DNA of 21,510 bases from assembly GCA_031254835.1 (NCBI GenBank), contig JAIRTQ010000088.1:1-21510 (forward strand), written 5' to 3'. This document shows positions 6,464 through 12,742 of the stretch, one piece after another. Both the position numbers and the translations under genes were made by a program. The stretch is from Puniceicoccales bacterium (GTDB taxonomy: Bacteria; Verrucomicrobiota; Verrucomicrobiia; Opitutales; JAIRLM01). The notes beneath the pieces are model-generated. The model made no database searches. It was not told the DNA's origin and worked only from the letters and a program-made list of their open reading frames with translations. How positions within the stretch are numbered: position 1 is the first letter of the stretch; each line of letters opens with the position of its first letter.

Positions 6464-6733
6464 CTATTTTTGTGTATGCGGATTGTGTCCCTTAAAAGTG
6501 CGAGTTGGCGCAAATTCACCGAGCTTATGGCCCACCATATTTTCCGTTACTCGAACTAACAAAAACGCCTTTCCGTTGTGCACTTCAAAATTCAAACCGA
6601 CAAAGTCGGGCGTTATCGTCGACCGCCGCGACCACGTGCGAATCGATTTGTGCGAACCGCTCCGCGTGGCAAGATCAATTTTATTCATTAGCGGCGGATC
6701 CGCATAAAATCCTTTTCTTGTGGAACGACCCAT
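6464..6733 (-). CDS. rpsS: 30S ribosomal protein S19 (uS19)
   Basis: S19 is in the head of the small subunit and contacts the tRNA and S13. The sequence is nearly canonical: MGRSTRKGFYADPPLMNKID (family MARSLKKGPFVDEHLLKKV), IRTWSRRSTITPDFVGLNFE, then VHNGKAFLLVRVTENMVGHK and LGEFAPTRTF. The 89-residue length from this ATG is standard. The open frame extends 36 codons further upstream, but that part lies inside rplB and has no S19 similarity. The chosen ATG has CGGAG nine bases upstream, overlapping the rplB stop codon. Confidence 0.98.
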   Translation of the reverse strand: MGRSTRKGFYADPPLMNKIDLATRSGSHKSIRTWSRRSTITPDFVGLNFEVHNGKAFLLVRVTENMVGHKLGEFAPTRTFKGHNPHTQK

Positions 6734-6738
6734 CTGAA

Positions 6739-7593
6739 TTATCTCCGTTTCATCTTTCTGCCATTGCGTCGCACCAAGATCGCCGCATTTGAAATCTTTT
6801 TCCGTTTCCGTGTAGGCAAGCCCTTCGCAAGCTGCCCCCACGGCGAAACGGGATGGCCGCCGCCAGACGTACGCCCCTCACCGCCGCCCATGGGGTGATC
6901 GACAGGATTCATCGCAACTCCACGTACGCGCGGGCGAAGTCCCAACCAGCGATTGCGCCCGGCCTTACCCAAGGATTGCTGGTTATGCTCGCCATTACCA
7001 AGCACGCCAATGGTTGCCCTACAACGGGCATCCACATAGCGAATTTCGCCACTCGGCAATTTCAGCGTGGCTCTCCCAGATTCAACGGCGAGAAGCCGTG
7101 CAGATGTGCCCGCGCCGCGCGCCAATTGCGCCCCCCTCCCGGGTAGCAACTCCACGCAATGAACCGACATAGCCAAGGGAATCAGAGCAAGGGGAAGCGC
7201 AATGCCAACGGTAAAATCATCCGGCTTCTCGTTAAGACTGCAAACGACGGAACCTATCGACAAACTCTGCGGCGCAGGGATATAGCGCTTTTCCCCATCG
7301 ACATAGGCCAAGAGAGCAATATGGCACGACCGATTGGGATCGTACTCCACGGACTGCACACGCGCAGGCACACCAATTTTGTCCCGCCTGTAATCCAAAA
7401 CGCGCGAAAGACGTCCATGTCCGCCTCCGCGTCTTCGCATCGTAATACGTCCGTAACAATTACGCCCATCAGATCGGCACCTTCTCGTCTTACTCACAAG
7501 AGAACGAGCTGGCCGAGCGCTAGAGACTATCGACCGACTAACTGCCTTAAAGCGACAGCCCGGCGTGATCGGATTACTAGAAACAATGGCCAT
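6739..7593 (-). CDS. rplB: 50S ribosomal protein L2 (uL2)
   Basis: L2 is needed for subunit joining and supports the peptidyl transferase centre. It has an N-terminal OB-like domain with GRITMRRRGGGHGRLSRVLD, then GVPARVQSVEYDPNRSCHIA and DGEKRYIPAPQSLSIGSVV. An SH3-like domain follows. The C-terminal extension has MNPVDHPMGGGEGRTSGGGH then PVSPWGQLAKGLPTRKRKK; the conserved histidine of the VDHP motif, near the catalytic centre, is present. The length of 284 residues is slightly longer than the E. coli 273. The segment at residues 15-45 is unusually rich in Ser, Arg and Cys compared with the family. The ATG has AGGGTG about seven bases upstream, at the end of rplW. Confidence 0.98.
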   Translation of the reverse strand: MAIVSSNPITPGCRFKAVSRSIVSSARPARSLVSKTRRCRSDGRNCYGRITMRRRGGGHGRLSRVLDYRRDKIGVPARVQSVEYDPNRSCHIALLAYVDGEKRYIPAPQSLSIGSVVCSLNEKPDDFTVGIALPLALIPLAMSVHCVELLPGRGAQLARGAGTSARLLAVESGRATLKLPSGEIRYVDARCRATIGVLGNGEHNQQSLGKAGRNRWLGLRPRVRGVAMNPVDHPMGGGEGRTSGGGHPVSPWGQLAKGLPTRKRKKISNAAILVRRNGRKMKRR

Positions 7594-7604
7594 TGTCGAA
7601 CACC

Positions 7605-7904
7605 CTAAAGAATTTCGATTTTATCACCGGGCCGGAACGACACAAAAGCTTTGCGCACAGTCGGCCGTCGAATCGCAGCTGGCTTACTCCGCCGCGATAG
7701 ACGATAGCTTTTCAACTTACCCTTTTGCACCAACGTTCTCACAGACAGAGGACGAATGCCAAAGATCCGCAAAACGGCTTGAACGATTTGCTGCTTTGAT
7801 GCATCACCATCCACTTCAAACGTATAGCAATTTCTCGCAGCGGAAAGAAAGCTAGTCTTTTCGGTCAACCGAAAAACCTTCAATGTGTTACATGTGCAGT
7901 TCAT
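7605..7904 (-). CDS. rplW: 50S ribosomal protein L23 (uL23)
   Basis: L23 sits at the exit of the peptide tunnel and is the main docking site for trigger factor and a contact for SRP and SecY. The family features are LTEKTSFLSAARNCYTFEVD (family TEKS....E..KYTFEVD), then SKQQIVQAVLRIFGIRPLSV and a C-terminal RPTVRKAFVSFRPGDKIEIL (family KKAIVTLKEGDKIE). The length of 99 residues is normal. The ATG has GGTGAG six bases upstream. The first eight residues (MNCTCNTL) include two cysteines and are atypical. The gene lies between rplD and rplB in standard S10-operon order. Confidence 0.95.
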   Translation of the reverse strand: MNCTCNTLKVFRLTEKTSFLSAARNCYTFEVDGDASKQQIVQAVLRIFGIRPLSVRTLVQKGKLKSYRLSRRSKPAAIRRPTVRKAFVSFRPGDKIEIL

Positions 7905-7920
7905 TTTCGTCTCACCGAAC

Positions 7921-8547
7921 TCAAAGGGTTGCGCGAGCCAAAACAGATTCCAAAGCGCTCTCGGTCATGATGACGCGAGAAACAGCACACACATCTAGGG
8001 CATTTAACGTTTCTGCCTCTATCACGTAGACGCCCGGCATGTTGCGAACGGCCAACAATACATTTCGATCAAATCGACCGTCGATCAGCAAAACCTCTTT
8101 TTCGTCCAGCTCCATATTTCGCAAAAGCATTTTTGCCGCACGAGTCCTCGGTTCGGCAAGCGAAAAATTTTTAATAATTAGCAGGTGGCCCTCCACGGCC
8201 TTCAGGGATAAGCTACTCGCAAGCGCTCTCTTACGTATTTTTCGATTAGCTTTTACCTCATACTTTTTTACTTGAGAACCAAATACGACGCCACCCCCAC
8301 GCCAAATGGGACTTCTTTTCTCGCCATGGCGTGCCATGCCCGTTCCTTTTTGCCGATAAGGCTTCTTCCCGGAGCCGCTTACGTCTGCTCTCGATTTCGT
8401 TCGCGCATCTCCCTGGCGAAAATTAGACCGATAGGCAAGTAGCACGGACCGTAAAAGCGGATCGGCATGCTGCGCATCAACTGGCGACAAAGCAACCTCC
8501 CTTCGTCCACAGGAAGAACCATTCGACTCAAAATATTCCACTTCCAC
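7921..8547 (-). CDS. rplD: 50S ribosomal protein L4 (uL4)
   Basis: L4 lines the exit tunnel with its extended loop. In E. coli it also represses the S10 operon, both at transcription and translation. The tunnel loop is clear at residues 50-95: TKSRADVSGSGKKPYRQKGT, GMARHGEKRSPIWRGGGVVF, then GSQVKKYEVKANRKIRKRAL. The family reads GGGRKPWRQKGTGRARQGS and SPQWRGGGVVFGP. The globular part then continues to the C-terminus. The length of 208 residues is typical. The start is GTG with AGGATAGGTG just upstream; a second GTG two codons on is less likely. The Shine-Dalgarno overlaps the rplC stop. Confidence 0.96.
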   Translation of the reverse strand: MEVEYFESNGSSCGRREVALSPVDAQHADPLLRSVLLAYRSNFRQGDARTKSRADVSGSGKKPYRQKGTGMARHGEKRSPIWRGGGVVFGSQVKKYEVKANRKIRKRALASSLSLKAVEGHLLIIKNFSLAEPRTRAAKMLLRNMELDEKEVLLIDGRFDRNVLLAVRNMPGVYVIEAETLNALDVCAVSRVIMTESALESVLARATL

Positions 8548-8554
8548 CGCGCAC

Positions 8555-9196
8555 CTATCCTTTTTTAGCCGTGCGGATCATAAGAAGTCCGCCGTTGGCA
8601 CCAGCCACGCTACCCCGCACAAAAAACAATCCCCGATCCGCATAGACACGCACAACCCTAAGATTTTGCGTCGTACGTCTCTTCCCTCCCATATGACCGG
8701 GCATTTTCCGACCGCGGTAAATGCGTCCCGGCTCTTCCCGCTGCCCATAGGACCCGCCACGGCGATGAAACATAGAGCCATGACTAGCAGGACCGCCACT
8801 AAAGCCATGTCGCTTCATAACTCCCTGGAACCCACGACCCTTCGTCACCCCGACAATATCTATCACCTGCCCTTCCCGCAAAAGGGACAGATCCAAAATC
8901 TCTCCTGGTTGATATTTTTCGCTATCGGGAACACGAATCTCGCGAAGAATTTTGTGGGGCTTGCAACCATTTCTAACAAAATGACCATTCTCTGCCCGAG
9001 AGAGCCGAAACGGTTCAGTCTGTTCTGCGCCAACCGAAATGGCCGAATAGCCGTCTCGACTCAGCGAACGCAATTGCACAACCGTACAAGGATCTACATG
9101 AATTGCGGTCGTTGCAACGGAGCCGCCCATGGCATCATGTAATCGGGTCATGCCCAATTTGCGGCCAAACAATAAAACAATTTTTTCATCTTCCAT
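8555..9196 (-). CDS. rplC: 50S ribosomal protein L3 (uL3)
   Basis: L3 initiates large-subunit assembly and sends a loop toward the peptidyl transferase centre. From the ATG used here it reads MEDEKIVLLFGRKLGMTRL, the family opening. The conserved core has VIDIVGVTKGRGFQGVMKRH, then GFSGGPASHGSMFHRRGGSY and PGRIYRGRKMPGHMGGKRRT. It has 213 residues, normal for L3. The open frame extends 25 codons upstream into rpsJ, but that part is hydrophobic and unlike L3. The ATG has no good Shine-Dalgarno; the nearest purine run, AAAGGGG, is more than 20 bases upstream, beside an out-of-frame ATG at 9218. An in-frame TTG at 9208 is another possible start. The start is therefore less certain than the product. 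Confidence 0.95.
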   Translation of the reverse strand: MEDEKIVLLFGRKLGMTRLHDAMGGSVATTAIHVDPCTVVQLRSLSRDGYSAISVGAEQTEPFRLSRAENGHFVRNGCKPHKILREIRVPDSEKYQPGEILDLSLLREGQVIDIVGVTKGRGFQGVMKRHGFSGGPASHGSMFHRRGGSYGQREEPGRIYRGRKMPGHMGGKRRTTQNLRVVRVYADRGLFFVRGSVAGANGGLLMIRTAKKG

Positions 9197-9245
9197 GGCC
9201 GTAAGCAAAACAACGCATACCCCTTTAATTAACACTACCCCAGAC

Positions 9246-9566
9246 TTATACAGAAACCGTAATTTCCACACCGGACGGCAAATTCACCCTCTTCAGAGCA
9301 TCCATGGTGTCAGCATTTGGGTCCAAGATGTCAATCACCCTTTTATGTGTTCGTAGTTCAAACTGCTCAGCCGACTTCTTATCCTTGTGCGGCGAACGAT
9401 TCACGGAAAATTTTTCAATCACCGTGGACATGGGGATTGGCCCAACGGCGCGAGTTCCAGACCGTTTTACCGTCTCCACGATATCCATCGACGCCTGATC
9501 GACGAGACGATAATCAAAGCCGCGAATGCGTATTCGAATTTTTTGCTGCTTTTTTTGCTGTGTCAT
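9246..9566 (-). CDS. rpsJ: 30S ribosomal protein S10 (uS10)
   Basis: S10 (NusE) is a small-subunit head protein and also joins NusB in antitermination complexes. The sequence has KIRIRIRGFDYRLVDQASMD followed by IVETVKRSGTRAVGPIPM, then FSVNRSPHKDKKSAEQFELR and THKRVIDILDPNADTMDALK, and ends in LPSGVEITV. All of these are close to the family consensus. From the ATG used it has 106 residues. An upstream in-frame ATG at 9593 (MIKNDLEGN) would nearly touch fusA, and the ATG at 9566 is preferred because it has GGAAGGGA five or six bases upstream. The gene follows fusA directly, with no tuf between them. Confidence 0.97.
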   Translation of the reverse strand: MTQQKKQQKIRIRIRGFDYRLVDQASMDIVETVKRSGTRAVGPIPMSTVIEKFSVNRSPHKDKKSAEQFELRTHKRVIDILDPNADTMDALKRVNLPSGVEITVSV

Positions 9567-9603
9567 ATTCCCTTCCAAATCATTTTTTATCATCTGTACT
9601 TAA

Positions 9604-11757
9604 CTATATTGACCGTGCCGCAGTCTTTACGGAGGACTCTAGTATTTTATCTAAGACTGACTGAGGTACTTGCGCAAAATGAGATGGTTCCATGGAATAA
9701 GATGCCCTTCCCTTTGACAAGGAGCGCACGTCGGTCGCATAGCCAAACATCGCCTCCAACGGAACGAAGGCAAAAATCGCACACAGTCCACCCTTGTTTT
9801 CCATATTTTGAATTTGTCCCCGACGACGATTCAAATCCCCGACGACATCGCCCTGATATTCCTCGGGAGTGGCCACTTCCACCTTCATAATTGGCTCCAG
9901 CAAAATTGGTTGAGCTTTGCGCATGGCCTCCTTAAAGGCGAAAATCCCCGCCATCTTGAAGGCTAACTCGGAAGAATCCACCTCATGAAAACTACCATCC
10001 ACGATGCGGGCAACAAAATCCACCACGGGATAGCCGGCCAAGACACCACCCTGAGCTCCTTCCAAAATGCCCTCTTCCACGGGCTTTATGTATTCTTTTG
10101 GAATAACCCCACCCACGATCTCATTAAAAATTTGAACACCGCTGCCTTTTTCAGCCGATTCCAGCACGATAACCGCATGGCCGTACTGTCCTCGACCGCC
10201 GGATTGGCGAATGAATTTACCCTCTCCTTCCGCTTTTACGGTAATGGTTTCGCGGTAAGCAATTCGCGGCTTTCCCGCAGTCGCCTCCACCTTAAATTCC
10301 CGAAACAGCCGATCGCGAATAATATCCAAATGCAACTCGCCCATGCCGGAAATTAGCGTCTGCTTCGTTTCCGCGTCGGACGAAATTCGGAAAGTAGGAT
10401 CTTCTTCCGCAAGACGTTGCAAAGCGATGGAAAGCTTCTCCTGATCTGCCTTCGATTTAGGCTCAATGGACATACTGATAACCGGCTCTGGGAAGGTTGG
10501 TGGTTCCAATCGAACATCCAAATCCTTATCGCACAACGTATCGCCGGTTACGACGGACTTAACCCCCACTACGGCACAAATATCACCGGAATAGGCGATA
10601 TCGATATCTTCCCGCTGGTCAGCCTTCATAACGACGAGACGACTGACGCGCTCCATTTTGCGCGTGCGCGAATTGTAGACGGCCTCCCCCTTCTTCAGTT
10701 GGCCGGAATAAACGCGACAGAAAATCAGCTTACCCACGTAGGGGTCATGGGCAATCTTGAAGGCAAGCGCCGCCATTTTTTCGCCATCGCCGGGTTCAAC
10801 GCCAATTTGCGTGCCATCATCCTTAAATCCACAAATCGGAGGCAGATCGCATGGATTCGGAAGGTAATCCACAACGGCGTCCACCACCATCTGCACGCCA
10901 CGATTTTTAAACGCACTGCCGGGAATAACTCCGACAAATTTTTGGGAAATGGTCGCATCGCGAATGGCACGTCGCAACTCCTCTTCACTCACTTCGACAC
11001 CATTAAGATATTTTTCTGCGAGAGCATCGTCAAAATTTACGAGAGCTTCCACCAAGCCAATGCGGAAGCGACGCGCACGTTCAATTTCGTCCGCCGGCAA
11101 TTCAATATCTTGAAAACGAACCCCATCCCTATCGGCCTCGTCATAGATGTAAGCTCGCATGCGAACCAAATCGATAAGTCCGCCAAAATTTTCCTCCGAG
11201 CCGATGTTCAAAAAAAGCGGATGCGCATTGCCGCCCAACTTATTACGTATGTCGTCGACGGCGCCCAAAAAATTCGCACCGATGCGGTCCATCTTGTTAA
11301 TGAAAGCAACGCGAGGGACATGATATTTATCCATCTGCCGCCAAACTGTTTCTGATTGTGGCTGCACGCCTGCTACGGCACAAAAAACCGCTACACAGCC
11401 ATCCAGCACACGAAGAGAGCGCTCCACCTCGGCCGTAAAATCCACGTGCCCAGGCGTATCAATGATGTTAATACGATGAGGGATACCGGCAAAATTCCCA
11501 TGCCTCGCCGTCCACCCACAGGAAATTGCAGCTGAGGTGATGGTTATGCCCCGCTCCCGCTCCTGTTCCATCCAATCCGTAACAGCCGTACCCTCATGGA
11601 CTTCGCCAACCTTATGAATTACTCCGGTATAGAACAAAATGCGCTCGGTTGTGGTTGTTTTTCCCGCATCTATGTGAGCAGCAACCCCAATGTTACGCGT
11701 ACGTTCGAGCGTATACTTACGGCCCGAAGCGTTTTTACTGGAATTTTGCTGCGTCAC
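9604..11757 (-). CDS. fusA: Elongation factor G
   Basis: EF-G is the GTPase that drives tRNA and mRNA translocation and, with RRF, ribosome recycling. Domain I has the P-loop AHIDAGKT at residues 27-34, the switch I segment RGITITSAA at 69-77, DTPGH at 100-104 and NKMD at 154-157. Domain II, the III/V alpha-beta domains and the domain IV tip follow, including GGRGQYGHAVI and a C-terminal RSLSKGRASYSMEPSHF, as in canonical EF-G. The length of 717 residues is normal. The start is GTG, with AAGGTGA four or five bases upstream. The gene follows rpsG after 26 bases. The intact switch and domain IV regions fit a functional translocase rather than an EF-G-like paralogue or TetM-type protein. Confidence 0.98.
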   Translation of the reverse strand: MTQQNSSKNASGRKYTLERTRNIGVAAHIDAGKTTTTERILFYTGVIHKVGEVHEGTAVTDWMEQERERGITITSAAISCGWTARHGNFAGIPHRINIIDTPGHVDFTAEVERSLRVLDGCVAVFCAVAGVQPQSETVWRQMDKYHVPRVAFINKMDRIGANFLGAVDDIRNKLGGNAHPLFLNIGSEENFGGLIDLVRMRAYIYDEADRDGVRFQDIELPADEIERARRFRIGLVEALVNFDDALAEKYLNGVEVSEEELRRAIRDATISQKFVGVIPGSAFKNRGVQMVVDAVVDYLPNPCDLPPICGFKDDGTQIGVEPGDGEKMAALAFKIAHDPYVGKLIFCRVYSGQLKKGEAVYNSRTRKMERVSRLVVMKADQREDIDIAYSGDICAVVGVKSVVTGDTLCDKDLDVRLEPPTFPEPVISMSIEPKSKADQEKLSIALQRLAEEDPTFRISSDAETKQTLISGMGELHLDIIRDRLFREFKVEATAGKPRIAYRETITVKAEGEGKFIRQSGGRGQYGHAVIVLESAEKGSGVQIFNEIVGGVIPKEYIKPVEEGILEGAQGGVLAGYPVVDFVARIVDGSFHEVDSSELAFKMAGIFAFKEAMRKAQPILLEPIMKVEVATPEEYQGDVVGDLNRRRGQIQNMENKGGLCAIFAFVPLEAMFGYATDVRSLSKGRASYSMEPSHFAQVPQSVLDKILESSVKTAARSI

Positions 11758-11783
11758 GACGTCACCTTTTCCTTAATAGTTTT

Positions 11784-12257
11784 TTACCAGCTGAAATGCG
11801 CAAAAGCTCTGTTAGCCTGCGCCATCTTGTGCATGTCCTCGCGCTTCTTTACGGCGAGTCCCGTATTGTTGTGCGCATCTATGATTTCCAGCGCTAATGC
11901 CTCTTCCATTCCCATCCCTTTGCGCACCTTTGCAAAGCCAATGAGCCAGCGAAAAGCCAAAGTTTGCTGACGTTCGTAAGGGACTTCGACGGGCACCTGG
12001 TAGGTCGCTCCACCAACCCTCCGGCTCTTCACTTCCAATTTCGGTTGGACGTTTTCTGCCGCTGTCAGCAAAATCTCGACCGGGTCCCCTTTGCCCAGTT
12101 TTTCGCTTGCACGCTCAATGGCGCCGTAAACGATACGCCGAGCCACGGATTTTTTTCCGCAGCGCGTTATCATATTGACCAACTGACCGATGATGACGCT
12201 TCGAAATTTCGCGTCCGGCGCGACGGGCCGTTTTTGCATTCTATGGCGGCGGGACAT
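11784..12257 (-). CDS. rpsG: 30S ribosomal protein S7 (uS7)
   Basis: S7 nucleates assembly of the 3' head domain of 16S rRNA and, in E. coli, represses the str operon. The sequence is canonical: MSRRHRMQKRPVAPDAKFRS (family MPRR......PDP.Y.S), then LVNMITRCGKKSVARRIVYG, NVQPKLEVKSRRVGGATYQV, PVEVPYERQQTLAFRWLIGF, and a C-terminal REDMHKMAQANRAFAHFSW. The length of 157 residues is usual. The ATG has CAGGAG about nine bases upstream. The gap to rpsL is only 14 bases, much shorter than the structured rpsL-rpsG gap of E. coli, so the E. coli S7 operator is not conserved in position. Confidence 0.98.
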   Translation of the reverse strand: MSRRHRMQKRPVAPDAKFRSVIIGQLVNMITRCGKKSVARRIVYGAIERASEKLGKGDPVEILLTAAENVQPKLEVKSRRVGGATYQVPVEVPYERQQTLAFRWLIGFAKVRKGMGMEEALALEIIDAHNNTGLAVKKREDMHKMAQANRAFAHFSW

Positions 12258-12271
12258 GTCCTTCTCTCCTG

Positions 12272-12661
12272 CTACTTACTTTTTTTGACGACCTTCGGTC
12301 GTTTTACGCCATACTTCGATCGGCTGCGGCGACGTTTTTCTACGCCACTGCAGTCAAGGGCGCCCCGAACAATGTGATAACGCACGCCGGGCAAATCTTT
12401 TACGCGTCCTCCACGCAGAAGAACAATACTATGTTCTTGCAGGGTGTGCCCCTCGTCTGGAATATAGGCAATTACCTCACTCCCAGTTGTTAGGCGTACT
12501 TTCGCCACCTTACGGATGGCAGAATTCGGTTTCTTGGGCGTACGCGTCGTGACCTGCACGCAAACACCACGACGGAAGGGACAACGAACAAGCGCTGGAG
12601 ATTTAGACTTCACGCGGACAGCCTTCCGCGGATTTCGTATCAGCTGATTAATCGTCGGCAT
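12272..12661 (-). CDS. rpsL: 30S ribosomal protein S12 (uS12)
   Basis: S12 monitors codon-anticodon pairing at the decoding centre. It starts MPTINQLIRNPRK. The decoding loop TTRTPKKPNSAIRKVAKVRL carries wild-type lysines at the site of streptomycin-resistance mutations. The second loop, LLRGGRVKDLPGVRYHIVRG followed by ALDCSGV, retains the aspartate that RimO methylthiolates in E. coli. By sequence alone the protein is predicted to be of the streptomycin-sensitive type. The length of 129 residues is standard. The open frame extends 20 codons upstream, but only the chosen ATG has a Shine-Dalgarno, GGGGGT at 12669-12674, seven bases away. A possible hairpin lies in the 81-base gap after rpoC. 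Confidence 0.98.
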   Translation of the reverse strand: MPTINQLIRNPRKAVRVKSKSPALVRCPFRRGVCVQVTTRTPKKPNSAIRKVAKVRLTTGSEVIAYIPDEGHTLQEHSIVLLRGGRVKDLPGVRYHIVRGALDCSGVEKRRRSRSKYGVKRPKVVKKSK

Positions 12662-12686
12662 ACTTTTTACCCCCGGAATACCACAT

Positions 12687-12712
12687 CGCTCCGTAGAAAG
12701 CGCCTTGGAGCG
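12687..12712 (-). other. Possible hairpin in the rpoC-rpsL gap
   Basis: In the RNA, CGCTCC (12707-12712) can pair with GGAGCG (12687-12692) across a 14-base loop. No T-run follows, so it is not an intrinsic terminator. The 6-bp stem with a large loop could occur by chance. It lies in the 81-base gap 12662-12742, where I see no other promoter or gene. The gap also contains a run of seven T immediately after the rpoC stop. Confidence 0.3.
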
Positions 12713-12742
12713 GCATGGCAAACATTTTTTCTAAAAAAACGC

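Noticed and set aside
6734..6841. 36-residue N-terminal extension of S19
   Set aside because: It lies within rplB in another frame; the canonical MGRSTRKG start has its own Shine-Dalgarno.
9197..9271. 25-residue N-terminal extension of L3
   Set aside because: It would overlap the end of rpsJ and is hydrophobic without similarity to L3; the family opening begins at the ATG at 9196.
10417..11355. 312-codon plus-strand open frame
   Set aside because: It lies wholly opposite fusA, which has complete EF-G motifs; the plus-strand protein has no recognisable domain and no good ribosome-binding site, so it is an antisense shadow.
12662..12721. 20-residue N-terminal extension of S12
   Set aside because: S12 normally starts MPTINQL, and that ATG has GGGGGT seven bases upstream; the extension has no family similarity.
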